This document shows positions 48,189 to 57,108 of a stretch of DNA of 64,000 nt, one piece after another. The first letter of the stretch is position 1, and each line of letters opens with the position of its first letter. Location of the stretch: NCBI GenBank assembly GCA_964499365.1, contig CAZCKU010000004.1, positions 62,001 to 126,000 on the forward strand, given 5' to 3'. The notes beneath the pieces were generated by a model. The model did not search any database. It had not been told where the DNA came from and saw only the letters and a list, made by a program, of their open reading frames with translations. The stretch comes from PALSA-1316 sp964499365 (GTDB taxonomy: Bacteria > Nitrospirota > Thermodesulfovibrionia > Thermodesulfovibrionales > UBA6898). The translations under genes and the position numbers were made by a program.

Positions 48189-50924
48189 ATGGCCAGGACT
48201 TCTGTAAAAAAGTACGTGTACTTCTTTGGTGCGGGCAAGGCTGACGGCAAGGCGGAGATGAAGAATCTCCTCGGCGGGAAGGGTGCAAACCTTGCTGAAA
48301 TGACGAATCTCGGTATCCCGGTGCCTGCCGGGTTTACCATAACGACCGAGGTCTGCACGAGGTATTACGAAAACAACCGCAAGTATCCGCAGGAGCTATC
48401 GGCCCAGGTCGATGCAGCCATGAGCCGTGTCGAGAAGATCATGGGCAAGAAGTTCGGGGATACGACCAACCCCCTGCTGATGTCGGTGCGCTCCGGTGCA
48501 CGGAGTTCAATGCCTGGCATGATGGAGACTGTTCTGAACGTCGGCCTTACCTCGAAGACAATCCCGGCGCTCATCAGGAAAACCAACAATGAGCGCTTTG
48601 TGTATGACGCCTACCGCCGCCTGATGATGATGTATTCCGACGTGGTGATGGAGAAGGCGGCCGGCATTGAACCTGAAGAGGGACAGGGTATCCGCCATAA
48701 GCTTGAGCATGCCATGGACAATGTGAAGAAGCAGAAGGGGTACAAGACGGACACTGACCTGACGGTCGACGACCTGAAGCTTCTCTGCGAGGAATTCAAG
48801 GTTATCATCAGGCATACGCTCAAGAAGGAGTTTCCGGACAACCCGAAAGACCAGCTCTGGGGCGGCATAGGTGCCGTATTTCAGTCCTGGATGGGCAAGC
48901 GGGCCATCTCCTACCGCAGGATCGAGAAGATTCCTGAGGATTGGGGGACTGCGGTCAACGTCCAGTCGATGGTCTTCGGAAATACCGGCGACCTGTCTGC
49001 CACCGGCGTTGCCTTCACCCGGAATCCTGCTACCGGAGAGAACATGTTCTTCGGGGAATGGCTGACGAATGCACAGGGTGAGGACGTTGTTGCGGGTATC
49101 AGGACCCCGAACCCGGTGAACAAGGCTGGCAAGACTGCAGACACCAGGCACCTGCCGTCGCTTGAGGAAAGCATGCCGAAGCTCTACAAGGAGCTTTACG
49201 CGATACAGAGGAAGCTCGAGAAGCATTACAGCGATATGCAGGATATCGAGTTTACCATCGAGGATGGCCGTCTCTGGATGCTGCAGACCCGGGTCGGCAA
49301 GAGGAACGGCCAGGCTGCAATCCGGATGGCGGTCGAGATGGCCGGCGAAAAACTGATCAGCAAGGAAACAGCGGTCCTCAGGGTGAAGCCCGAGCAGCTC
49401 GATGAACTGCTCCACCCGAGTGTGGCGCCGGTTGCGGAGAAGAAGGCGCTTGAACTCGCCAAGGGTCTTCCGGCCGGTCCCGGTGGGGCTGTCGGCAGGA
49501 TCGTTCTGACTGCGGATGATGCAGAGGCCCGCGCGAAGAAGGGCGAAAAGGTGATCCTGGTGAGGACCGAGACCTCGCCTGAGGACGTTCACGGGATGCA
49601 TGCCGCCGAGGCTATTCTTACGGCGAAGGGCGGTATGACCAGCCATGCGGCGCTGGTCGCCCGCGGATGGGGCAAGTGCTGCATTGTCGGATGCTCTGCG
49701 CTCGACATCAATCTTTCCAAAAAAGAGATCCTGGTCAACGGACACGTACTGAAAGAGGGCGACTGGATAACCCTTAACGGCAGCAAGGGCCGTGTCTACG
49801 CGGGGCAGCTCGACCTGCTTCCCGCTGACCCTGAAAACAATCCCTGGTACAAGCAGTTGATGAAGTGGGCGGACACCTTCAGAACGCTCAGGGTCAGGAC
49901 GAACGCCGACACGCCGGACGACGCAACGACTGCGCGGAACTTTGGTGCCGAGGGTATCGGTCTGTGCAGGACCGAGCATATGTTCTTCGGGCCGGACCGT
50001 ATCAAGGCGGTGCGGGAGATGATCCTCTCTGATACGGTTGAGGGCAGAAAGAAGGCTCTCGCGAAGCTGCTTCCGTTCCAGAAGGCGGATTTTACGGGTA
50101 TATTCAAGGCCATGGCAGGTCATCCGGTAACGATCAGGCTCCTCGACCCGCCGCTGCATGAGTTCCTGCCGCATACCGACAGGGAACTGCAGGAGCTGGC
50201 AAAGGATATGGGCGTGTCGTTTGACAGCCTGAATGCCAAAAACAAGTCGCTGCATGAATTTAACCCGATGCTTGGACACCGCGGCTGCCGTCTCGGCGTG
50301 ACGTTCCCCGAGATCTATGAAATGCAGGCTCAGGCAATTATGGAGGCTGCGTGCCTGCTGGCAAAGCAGAAGGTGAAGGTGAGCCCTGAGATCATGATTC
50401 CGCTGGTCGGTCATGTCAATGAGCTTATTGCGATGAAGAAAGTTGTCGTGGACACGGCAACAAGGGTGCAGAAGGAGTCGAAGGTAAAAGTGGCGTATAC
50501 GGTCGGCACGATGATCGAACTGCCGCGGGCCTGTGTGACGTCTGATGAAATTGCTGCTGTTGCAGACTTCTACTCCTTCGGAACCAATGACCTGACACAG
50601 ACGGTCTACGGACTTTCACGCGATGATGCCGGCAGGTTCCTGCCCTTTTATGTTGAAAATGGTATCCTCAAGGAAGACCCCTTCATCACGATCGACCAGA
50701 GCGGCGTTGGAGCGCTCATGAAGATGGCTGCAGAAAAGGGCAGAAAGGTGAAGAAAGACCTCAAACTCGGTATCTGCGGCGAGCACGGTGGAGAGCCGAA
50801 GTCGGTCGAGTTCTGCCACACGACCGGGCTGAATTATGTCAGCTGTTCTCCCTTCAGGGTTCCCATCGCCCGTTTTGCCGCGGCACAGGCGGCGTTAAAG
50901 GATGCAAAGCCGAAGAAGAAATAA
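48189..50924 (+). CDS. ppdK: Pyruvate, phosphate dikinase
   Basis: 911 residues. Interconverts pyruvate, ATP and Pi with PEP, AMP and PPi. N-terminal ATP-grasp domain begins KKYVYFFGAGKADGK with NLLGGKGANLAEMTNLGIPV; the swivelling phosphohistidine domain has GGMTSHAALVARGWGKCCIV (His near 486); the PEP/pyruvate barrel includes GAEGIGLCRTEHMFFG, FLPHTDREL and the C-terminal FSFGTNDLTQTVYG and GICGEHGGEP. Full length for the family. It allows PPi-linked glycolysis or gluconeogenesis, fitting the ferredoxin-dependent oxidoreductase elsewhere in the window. A strong terminator follows 26 bp after the stop. Confidence 0.97.
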   Translation: MARTSVKKYVYFFGAGKADGKAEMKNLLGGKGANLAEMTNLGIPVPAGFTITTEVCTRYYENNRKYPQELSAQVDAAMSRVEKIMGKKFGDTTNPLLMSVRSGARSSMPGMMETVLNVGLTSKTIPALIRKTNNERFVYDAYRRLMMMYSDVVMEKAAGIEPEEGQGIRHKLEHAMDNVKKQKGYKTDTDLTVDDLKLLCEEFKVIIRHTLKKEFPDNPKDQLWGGIGAVFQSWMGKRAISYRRIEKIPEDWGTAVNVQSMVFGNTGDLSATGVAFTRNPATGENMFFGEWLTNAQGEDVVAGIRTPNPVNKAGKTADTRHLPSLEESMPKLYKELYAIQRKLEKHYSDMQDIEFTIEDGRLWMLQTRVGKRNGQAAIRMAVEMAGEKLISKETAVLRVKPEQLDELLHPSVAPVAEKKALELAKGLPAGPGGAVGRIVLTADDAEARAKKGEKVILVRTETSPEDVHGMHAAEAILTAKGGMTSHAALVARGWGKCCIVGCSALDINLSKKEILVNGHVLKEGDWITLNGSKGRVYAGQLDLLPADPENNPWYKQLMKWADTFRTLRVRTNADTPDDATTARNFGAEGIGLCRTEHMFFGPDRIKAVREMILSDTVEGRKKALAKLLPFQKADFTGIFKAMAGHPVTIRLLDPPLHEFLPHTDRELQELAKDMGVSFDSLNAKNKSLHEFNPMLGHRGCRLGVTFPEIYEMQAQAIMEAACLLAKQKVKVSPEIMIPLVGHVNELIAMKKVVVDTATRVQKESKVKVAYTVGTMIELPRACVTSDEIAAVADFYSFGTNDLTQTVYGLSRDDAGRFLPFYVENGILKEDPFITIDQSGVGALMKMAAEKGRKVKKDLKLGICGEHGGEPKSVEFCHTTGLNYVSCSPFRVPIARFAAAQAALKDAKPKKK

Positions 50925-50950
50925 CTCCAGAATATAGATGCGGAAGTGCA

Positions 50951-50983
50951 AAGAAAAGGGGCGGCCGTGCCGCCCCTTTTCTT
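50951..50983. terminator. Strong bidirectional intrinsic terminator after ppdK
   Basis: A perfect 15-bp stem: AAGAAAAGGGGCGGC (50951-50965) with GCCGCCCCTTTTCTT (50969-50983) and a three-base loop. The A-rich and T-rich ends of the stem provide U-tracts in both directions. Confidence 0.9.
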
Positions 50984-51019
50984 ATTTCCGGCAGACCACC
51001 TGATAACGATAACTTCATG

Positions 51020-51049
51020 TTGACAGCCTGATGCATAATGCGGTAAAAA
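51020..51049 (+). promoter_or_regulatory. Candidate promoter of the GGDEF-like/ABC operon
   Basis: A perfect TTGACA (51020-51025), 18-bp spacer and TAAAAA (51044-51049, 4/6). It lies between the ppdK terminator and the start at 51093. Confidence 0.4.
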
Positions 51050-51092
51050 TGTATAGCTTTATATGTCATTATCGCATAACAGAGGGGGCTTG

Positions 51093-51680
51093 ATGAGCAT
51101 AACCGAGGCGAGAAAGTATATTCAGGATCTGCACAAAAGGCAGGAGAATCCTTACCTCTGGCCGGATTTTCTGACCGGACTTCCGGACAAGGCGGCTATT
51201 CTCAATAAACTGCAGGAGGTCTATCCGAAGCTCGGGAAATACGGCATTGTTTATGTGCGCATCGCGAATATACATCCCTATCTTATCAAGTACGGACCTG
51301 ACAAGCATGCAGACATCATCCAATGGGCTGCTGCGATCCTGAAGACATCCTGCGACAAATGCCGGGGGTGTTTTGTCGGGACGGTCAGCACCCACGACTT
51401 TGTGGTTATGTGCGAAGCCCGAAACATTACGAAGCATATAACAGACGTACAGAAGGCCTTCAATAAACAGGTTCAGTCGTACTACGTCAAGGAGGACGTG
51501 AAGAAGAAGACAACGCTCTCTTTTTCGAGAAACGGTGAGCTGGTGCGGGTCGGGCTGATCAGGATGGTGGCTGTGGTTGTTGACAGGCCGACGCCGACCG
51601 AGCAGGGGCTGCTGATCCGGGAAATGGGCAGGGCCTGCGATGCGGTTGAATCAGGCGACGCCGATATAGTCACTCTGTGA
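51093..51680 (+). CDS. Degenerate GGDEF-like protein
   Basis: 195 residues. A segment PDFLTGLPDKAAILNKLQEV matches the DxLTGLPN entry of GGDEF domains, and the length and strand order fit, but the active-site GGDEF is replaced by VSTHDFVV, so cyclase activity is very unlikely. Just before it lies TSCDKCRGCF, a CX2CX2C cluster not usual for GGDEF domains. It may bind a nucleotide or metal or act as a scaffold. I chose the ATG at 51093, preceded by agaggggg, over one 30 bp upstream without a ribosome site. Its stop touches the GTG start of the C26 hydrolase gene directly. Confidence 0.72.
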   Translation: MSITEARKYIQDLHKRQENPYLWPDFLTGLPDKAAILNKLQEVYPKLGKYGIVYVRIANIHPYLIKYGPDKHADIIQWAAAILKTSCDKCRGCFVGTVSTHDFVVMCEARNITKHITDVQKAFNKQVQSYYVKEDVKKKTTLSFSRNGELVRVGLIRMVAVVVDRPTPTEQGLLIREMGRACDAVESGDADIVTL

Positions 51681-52346
51681 GTGAGCGGATCGGCGCCACC
51701 TCTCATCGGCATCACCTGCGGTAACAGCAGGAGCCCCCTCAGACTTCAGCATCTTTACGGTGAGGCCATCCGCAGGGCAGGGGGCAGCCCCCGGTACCTG
51801 CACGCCGGGCACTGTCAGCCGTCCGTGGACACGCTCAACGGTCTGTTGATACCCGGCGGCCGGGATATCCGTCCGGAGCGATATGGCGAGACGATGACCG
51901 CTGCGCTCGATCCTGAGGATGACGACAGGACCTCACTTGAACTGCTCCTTCTGGATGCCTTTCTGAAGTATAATAAACCCGTGTTCGGCATCTGTTATGG
52001 CATGCAGCTTTTGAATATACATCTCGGTGGCAGTCTGCATAAGGATATCGGGGCGGCGTTTCCGCAGGCCTTTGACCATACCGCAGGCCTTCATGAGATC
52101 GCTGTCAGCAAAAATCCCTCTATTCCGGAGGGGACCTGGCTGGTGAACAGCAGCCATCATCAGGCGGTCAGAAGGCTGGCAGCGGGGCTCGTCCCCGCAG
52201 CCTTTTCTGCCGACGGTATGCTTGAGGCCTTTTCTGCCGACAGGGCTGGTTTTCTTCTTGGCGTCCAATGGCATCCCGAAAGGCTCTGCGACCGATTATC
52301 GGATCTCCTCTTCAGACGCTTTGTCGCTGCCTGTCAGGTTTTGTGA
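51681..52346 (+). CDS. Class I glutamine amidotransferase-like gamma-glutamyl hydrolase (C26)
   Basis: 221 residues, GTG start immediately after the upstream stop. The C26/PuuD-like fold is shown by GLLIPGGRDIRPERYGE, the nucleophile elbow FGICYGMQLLNIHLGGSLHK (Cys in GICYG), SSHHQAVRRLA and the His-Glu pair in LGVQWHPERL. These enzymes hydrolyse gamma-glutamyl bonds, for example gamma-glutamyl-GABA or folylpolyglutamate. Its stop overlaps the GTG start of a peptide-binding lipoprotein gene (GTGA), so a role in breaking down an imported gamma-glutamyl compound is a reasonable inference. Confidence 0.88.
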   Translation: MSGSAPPLIGITCGNSRSPLRLQHLYGEAIRRAGGSPRYLHAGHCQPSVDTLNGLLIPGGRDIRPERYGETMTAALDPEDDDRTSLELLLLDAFLKYNKPVFGICYGMQLLNIHLGGSLHKDIGAAFPQAFDHTAGLHEIAVSKNPSIPEGTWLVNSSHHQAVRRLAAGLVPAAFSADGMLEAFSADRAGFLLGVQWHPERLCDRLSDLLFRRFVAACQVL

Positions 52347-53911
52347 GGAACCGCCGGCCTGCCGCATTCCTTGCGGCTGTTTCCATCGGGCTTCTCCTCG
52401 TCTGCCTGTCCTGCACTCCGGAAGACAGGCCGAAGGGACAGGTTATCTTTCGGCTGAATGCCGATCCGACGACACTCGACCCTGCGTATATCGTCGATGT
52501 GGCAGGGGGGGCTATCGCTGCGAAGCTCTTCAACGGCCTGGTGCGGCTCGATGCCGACCTGAGGCTGGTCCCTGATATCGCCGAAAGGTGGGAGGTGCTC
52601 GACAATGCCAGAACGTATGTCTTTCATCTTAGAGAGGATGTACTCTTCACCAACGGACGGGCTGTCACCGCAGAAGATTTCAGATATACCTTCGAACGGG
52701 TGCTCTCGCCGAAGGGCAGGTCGCCCAATACCTGGGTGCTGGACAAGATCCTCGGTGCAAAGGCCTACGGCCAGGGAAAGGCCGAACGTATCAACGGAAT
52801 CGAGGTGGCCGGCCCCCATACTCTCAGAATAAGGCTGGAGCGGCCGTTCTCACCTTTTCTGCAGCTTCTCACCATGACCGCGGCCTATGTGGTACCACGT
52901 GAGGAGGTCGAACGTATGGGTTCTGATTTTGCCGTCCATCCGGTCGGCACCGGCCCCTTCGTCCTGAAGGTCTGGCGGCACAATACGGAGCTGTTGCTTC
53001 TGGGCAACCCGGGATATTATTCCGGGAAACCCCCGATGGGCGGCATTCGCTATCGGATCATCCCCGAGGACCTGACTGCTGTTACTGAATTTGAACTTTC
53101 GAATATCGATGTGATCGGGGTGCCAGCTCACGAGTACCCCCGGATCAGGGCCTCTGAGAAATGGAAGGGTCTCCTGGCATCCTCGCAGGGGATCAACACG
53201 TATTATCTCGGGTTCAATTGTGCGCGACCGCCGTTTGACAACCCTGATCTTCGCAGGGCTGTTGCCGCTGCGGTGGACAGAGAAACCATTCTCCGCACGT
53301 TCTATGAGGGGAGGGGAAGACTTGCCGCCGGTCCGGTTCCCGATATTCTGCGGCATTGGCAGGCCCCCGTGCTTCCGGTATACGACCCGGTCCGTGCGCG
53401 GGAAACAGTCCTGCGCACGGCAGGCAGGCCGCCCGTCATCAATTTCTTTGTGAATGCGGACCAGGAGGTCGTCGATATCGCCGAGATCATCCAGTGGTAT
53501 CTCGGGAAGGCAGGATTTGAGGTGCGGATACGCCAGCTGGAATGGAGCGCGTACAAGGCGGCCATCAATAATGGCGAGGCAGACATGTTCTGGCTCAGCT
53601 GGTGGGCAGATTATCCCGACCCCGAAAACTTCCTCTTCCCGCTTTTCCATTCGTCGAATCACGGGGCGGCAGGCAACCGGTCACGGTACACCAACAAGGA
53701 GGTCGACCGTCTGATCGAGGCGGGCCAGCGGTCGGCCGGAATCCGCGAAAGGAACGGCTTCTATATGCGGGCCGAGCATATCATCGCGTCGGAGGCACCC
53801 TGGGTCTTCATGTGGCATAAAACCGACTTCACCCTGAGACAGCCCACTCTGAAGAATTACCGGATGTATCCGATCTACAGCATCGATAAAGGGACAGAGG
53901 TGTCGTTCTGA
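52343..53911 (+). CDS. Peptide-type ABC transporter substrate-binding lipoprotein (family 5)
   Basis: 522 residues. A GTG at 52343 overlaps the previous stop (GTGA) and yields an ideal lipoprotein signal: basic RNRR, hydrophobic core and lipobox LVCLSC. A longer frame from 52268 would bury this signal. The mature protein shows family-5 features: QVIFRLNADPTTLDPAYI, ERWEVLDNARTYVFHLRE, TNGRAVTAEDFRYTFERVLS and the C-terminal DMFWLSWWADYPDPENFLFP. Such proteins bind di- or oligopeptides, nickel or glycosides. Two permease genes follow at once, but no ATPase gene. Confidence 0.92.
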   Translation: MRNRRPAAFLAAVSIGLLLVCLSCTPEDRPKGQVIFRLNADPTTLDPAYIVDVAGGAIAAKLFNGLVRLDADLRLVPDIAERWEVLDNARTYVFHLREDVLFTNGRAVTAEDFRYTFERVLSPKGRSPNTWVLDKILGAKAYGQGKAERINGIEVAGPHTLRIRLERPFSPFLQLLTMTAAYVVPREEVERMGSDFAVHPVGTGPFVLKVWRHNTELLLLGNPGYYSGKPPMGGIRYRIIPEDLTAVTEFELSNIDVIGVPAHEYPRIRASEKWKGLLASSQGINTYYLGFNCARPPFDNPDLRRAVAAAVDRETILRTFYEGRGRLAAGPVPDILRHWQAPVLPVYDPVRARETVLRTAGRPPVINFFVNADQEVVDIAEIIQWYLGKAGFEVRIRQLEWSAYKAAINNGEADMFWLSWWADYPDPENFLFPLFHSSNHGAAGNRSRYTNKEVDRLIEAGQRSAGIRERNGFYMRAEHIIASEAPWVFMWHKTDFTLRQPTLKNYRMYPIYSIDKGTEVSF

Positions 53912-53913
53912 AA

Positions 53914-54828
53914 ATGTATCTGCTGAAAAAGATCCTGCTGTTGATCCCCCTTCTCCTCGGCATCACCTTCGTCACCTTCGCGCTTGCCAAGGCCCTGCCG
54001 GGGGATCCGGTCTACAGCATGGTCGGTGAGCGGTCGAGCCCCGAGATCATCGAGAAGATACGCAATGAGCTCGGTGCCGGCAGGAGTGTCGTGCGTCAGT
54101 ATGGCGGCTATCTTTTTCTGCTTTCAAAGGGCGAACTGGGGAGGTCCTATTACACCAACAGAAAGGTTGCTGACGACATTCTGGCCAAGGCACCCCAGAC
54201 CATAGGGCTTGCCTTCATGGCCATGCTCCTGGCAGTACCGGCCGGGCTATTTCTGGGACTCGCCTCTGCTCTCAGCAGAAGACGGTGGGTGGACAGGACG
54301 ATCTCGGCCCTGACCATTTCGGGGCTGAGCCTGCCTGTATTCTGGAGCGGTCTTATGCTTATGTTTCTTCTGAGCCTGAAACTGAAGCTTCTGCCGCCTT
54401 CCGGCACAGGAGGGCTGCGGTATGTCCTGCTTCCTGCGATGACCCTTGCAATACCGGCATTGTCCAGCCTCGCGCGGGTCACCCGCGTCTCGGTTCTCGA
54501 CAGCAGGGACATGCCGTATATCAGGACGGCAAGGGCAAAGGGGCTGGGGGAGTTCAGAATTATCACCGCCCATGTCATGAGAAACGCCCTCATTCCTGTT
54601 GTTACTGTGATCGGTCTCGACTTCGGGAGTTACCTGAGCGGGGCAGTGCTTACCGAGACGATATTCGGTTGGGACGGTATCGGAAGATTTGCGATGGAAG
54701 GCATCATCAAAAGGGACTACCCGGTTATCATGGGATGCATACTGGTCAGCACGGTCTCCTTTGTCCTGATCAACGTCCTTGTCGATCTGCTCTACCAGTA
54801 TCTTGACCCGCGGCTGAGGGGGCACTGA
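53914..54828 (+). CDS. ABC transporter permease, DppB type
   Basis: 304 residues, six membrane helices. The N-terminal helix block LLLIPLLLGITFVTFALAKA and the family's PGDP motif (ALPGDPVYSMVGE) are present; the EAA-type coupling loop reads MPYIRTARAKGLGEFRIITA, followed by HVMRNALIPVVTVIGLDFG. Starts two bases after the binding-protein stop and precedes the DppC-type gene by four bases. It forms the membrane channel with the next gene product; the ATPases must come from elsewhere. Confidence 0.93.
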   Translation: MYLLKKILLLIPLLLGITFVTFALAKALPGDPVYSMVGERSSPEIIEKIRNELGAGRSVVRQYGGYLFLLSKGELGRSYYTNRKVADDILAKAPQTIGLAFMAMLLAVPAGLFLGLASALSRRRWVDRTISALTISGLSLPVFWSGLMLMFLLSLKLKLLPPSGTGGLRYVLLPAMTLAIPALSSLARVTRVSVLDSRDMPYIRTARAKGLGEFRIITAHVMRNALIPVVTVIGLDFGSYLSGAVLTETIFGWDGIGRFAMEGIIKRDYPVIMGCILVSTVSFVLINVLVDLLYQYLDPRLRGH

Positions 54829-54832
54829 GCAT

Positions 54833-55648
54833 ATGGGCTTGACTGCAAGAATATCGCTCGGCATCATTGTGGTGCTGTTTCTGCTGTCGCTGTTCTCTGC
54901 GTATATCGTCCCGTACGATCCGGATGCAATCGACCTCGGCAGCATCAGGCAGCCTCCCTCGATGAAACATCCCCTGGGAACTGACCCCAAGGGGAGGGAC
55001 ATCCTTGCCCGTGTGCTCTCCGGAGGCAAGATATCGATCGGCATATCCCTGTTTTCAGCGGTCATTTCGATGGTCATCGGGCTGCTCGTCGGCCTGCTCT
55101 CAGGATATTACCGGGGAGTGCCCGATACAGCGCTTATGGCGTTTGTTGATCTCATCCTCGCTTTTCCATCTCTGATCCTCGCGATCGGGATCTCGGTGCT
55201 GATGCCGCCGGGCATGTATACGGTTGTCATCGCCATCGCCTCGGTCAGTTGGGCCTCCTTCGCACGGCTTACCAGGGGGCACGTGCTTTCAATCAGCGGG
55301 CAGCCATACATAGAGGCGGCGCGCGCCATAGGCTGCAGCGACCTCAGGATATTGCTGCGCCACATTCTTCCGCAGTGTCTGCCGCTTGCGCTGGTCATGG
55401 CCGGCATGAAACTCGGGGGATATATCCTGACCGAGGCTGCCCTCGGTTTTCTCGGACTTGGCGTCCAGCCGCCGACCGCCACCTGGGGCTCGATGATCAG
55501 TTCGAACAGGGCCTACCTGAATGCGGCCCCCTGGATGGTGCTGCCGCCGGGAGCGCTGATCGGCGTGACTGCCCTCTGTTTTAATCTGCTGGGGGATTCA
55601 CTGCGGGACGGGTTCGATACGGCAAAGAACAAGCTGCGCTACTATTGA
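54833..55648 (+). CDS. ABC transporter permease, DppC type
   Basis: 271 residues, about six membrane helices. Family features: HPLGTDPKGRDILARVLSGG near residue 45, the coupling loop QPYIEAARAIGCSDLRILLR and HILPQCLPLAL, and the C-terminal ALGFLGLGVQPPTATWGSMI. It starts four bases after the DppB-type gene. The expected dppD/dppF-like ATPase genes do not follow: the next gene is a DtxR-type regulator on the other strand, 80 bp from this stop. Confidence 0.93.
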   Translation: MGLTARISLGIIVVLFLLSLFSAYIVPYDPDAIDLGSIRQPPSMKHPLGTDPKGRDILARVLSGGKISIGISLFSAVISMVIGLLVGLLSGYYRGVPDTALMAFVDLILAFPSLILAIGISVLMPPGMYTVVIAIASVSWASFARLTRGHVLSISGQPYIEAARAIGCSDLRILLRHILPQCLPLALVMAGMKLGGYILTEAALGFLGLGVQPPTATWGSMISSNRAYLNAAPWMVLPPGALIGVTALCFNLLGDSLRDGFDTAKNKLRYY

Positions 55649-55728
55649 CAGCTACGGCAAAACGCGGTCTGATCCGTTGCGCTGCGAATGCATTTCGTCA
55701 GTGCGCTGCACCTGAATGAAGGGAAGGT

Positions 55729-56406
55729 TCAGGCCGCGACTTTTTTGAGGTAGATAACCTTTGCGATCTCGGGATCTATGGCGACGGTCGTCTCGTCGAT
55801 CTGTATGATGCAGGAGGGCGTCTTCTGCAGATGCCGGATAACACTCCCTGCGGCAATGCCGAGAGCGTTCAGCCGGTTGATCCGCGACGGATCGGATGAT
55901 ACAATGAACGTGATCCTTCCGGTTGCGCCGACTTCAAATTCCGAGAGCCGGGTGACGACCGGAGCCACATCCACCCTGAATTTCTTGCAGCACTCTCCCC
56001 GAGGGATCGGCTTGCCATGGGGGCAGGTCGGCGGATGACCGAGGAAGGTGCAGACGCTTTCGGTCAGTTCCTCGCTCAGGATATGTTCCATCCTGCAGGC
56101 ATCGTCAAGCACCCTGTCGTCCGGCATTTCAAATACATCAGTAAAGAGCCGCTCTGCAAGCCGCTGTCTTCTGACCAGACCCCTCGCAGTGGCATGACCC
56201 TTTTCGGTAAGGGTTACCGTGTCGCCGGAAACAGAGACGAGGCCCTCCTGGACAAGCACATCCATCAGCTGAGGGTTGTCCGTATCGTCCGAACTCTTGA
56301 TGAAACGGTCGCACTCACTGTGGCCTTCTTCCTTCAGGACCCAGATCAGCTCAAGGGCTTCGTCGATCCGCTCCTTGTCAGGCATGGTATCTTTCGAGAT
56401 AGACAT
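55729..56406 (-). CDS. DtxR/MntR-type metalloregulator with C-terminal FeoA-like domain
   Basis: 225 residues from the ATG at 56406. An N-terminal winged helix (about 10-70) is followed by the DtxR dimerisation region (LTEKGHATARGLVRRQRLAE, then CRMEHILSEELTESVCTFLG with Cys, Glu and His metal ligands), a cysteine-rich turn (PPTCPHGKPIPRGECCKKF) and a C-terminal FeoA/SH3-like domain (about 148-220). It should repress metal-uptake genes when bound to Fe2+ or Mn2+. The winged-helix recognition helix is less conserved than usual. A promoter ends six bases before the ATG. No feoB is in the window. Confidence 0.87.
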   Translation of the reverse strand: MSISKDTMPDKERIDEALELIWVLKEEGHSECDRFIKSSDDTDNPQLMDVLVQEGLVSVSGDTVTLTEKGHATARGLVRRQRLAERLFTDVFEMPDDRVLDDACRMEHILSEELTESVCTFLGHPPTCPHGKPIPRGECCKKFRVDVAPVVTRLSEFEVGATGRITFIVSSDPSRINRLNALGIAAGSVIRHLQKTPSCIIQIDETTVAIDPEIAKVIYLKKVAA

Positions 56407-56412
56407 GTGGTT

Positions 56413-56441
56413 ATTGTAATCGATGAAGGGAAACAATGCAA
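56413..56441 (-). promoter_or_regulatory. Promoter of DtxR-type regulator (leaderless)
   Basis: On the minus strand TTGCAT (3/6 to the -35 consensus), 17-bp spacer and TACAAT (5/6), ending six bases before the ATG at 56406. Transcription would begin at or near the start codon. Confidence 0.5.
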
Positions 56442-56463
56442 AGATAATCAGGGCCGGACGGTG

Positions 56464-57057
56464 TCATGAAAACATTGTGGCCTGCGGCCCGGCGCCAGTC
56501 AAGAGCAGGGATCGCACGGGTTCGTACGTCCTGCGGTGGATGGGGCAGGGCCCGTGTCTGTGAAGCGCCTCACGGTGACGTTTGGTGAGGTAGCCCTTAT
56601 GGATATCGAAGCCGTAGTCGGGGTACAGGTCGTGATACGCAAGCATCGCCCTGTCCCTGGCGACCTTGGCGAGTATCGAGGCAGCGCTGATTGCCGGGAC
56701 GGTATCATCGCCCCTGACGATGGCTATGGCGGGGATATGCATCTTCGGTGCGTGGTTGCCGTCGACATGGACCCGGTCTGGTGTGACCTGCAGGCCCTCG
56801 ACTGCACGCTTCATCGCCAGGAGGCTTGCCTGAAGCACATTGAGCCTGTCTACTTCCTCGGCACTAGCAACGGCAATGCACCAGGCGAGTGCATGGCGTT
56901 TGATCTCTTCGCTGAGGGCTTCCCGTCTGGTCTTCGTCAGCTTCTTCGAATCGGCGAGCCCCTCAATGGGGTGGGCGGGATTCAGGATAACCGCACCGGC
57001 ATACACTTCGGCCGCGCCTGAGCCTCGGCCTGCTTCGTCTACACCGGCAATGACCAT
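56464..57057 (-). CDS. rnhB: Ribonuclease HII
   Basis: 197 residues. Removes RNA primers or misincorporated ribonucleotides from DNA. Catalytic acids: Asp-Glu in IAGVDEAGRGSGAAEVYAGA, Asp in VHVDGNHAP, and Asp in ISAASILAKVARDRAM. The substrate-binding GRG is intact, but the following residues read SGAAEV where most RNase HII proteins have PLAGPV. ADSKKLTKTRREAL and YPDYGFDIHKGY are typical. I chose the ATG at 57057 (MVIAGVDEAGRG) over one 45 bp upstream. Last gene of the trmD-rplS operon. Confidence 0.93.
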   Translation of the reverse strand: MVIAGVDEAGRGSGAAEVYAGAVILNPAHPIEGLADSKKLTKTRREALSEEIKRHALAWCIAVASAEEVDRLNVLQASLLAMKRAVEGLQVTPDRVHVDGNHAPKMHIPAIAIVRGDDTVPAISAASILAKVARDRAMLAYHDLYPDYGFDIHKGYLTKRHREALHRHGPCPIHRRTYEPVRSLLLTGAGPQATMFS

Positions 57058-57108
57058 GAACCCTTGACCGCGGTGGTGCATGTCATGCCGGCATATAACC
57101 ATGACGTA

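Noticed and set aside
48507..50414. A 635-codon open frame on the minus strand opposite ppdK
   Set aside because: ppdK is unmistakable on the other strand and the antisense product has no recognisable domain.
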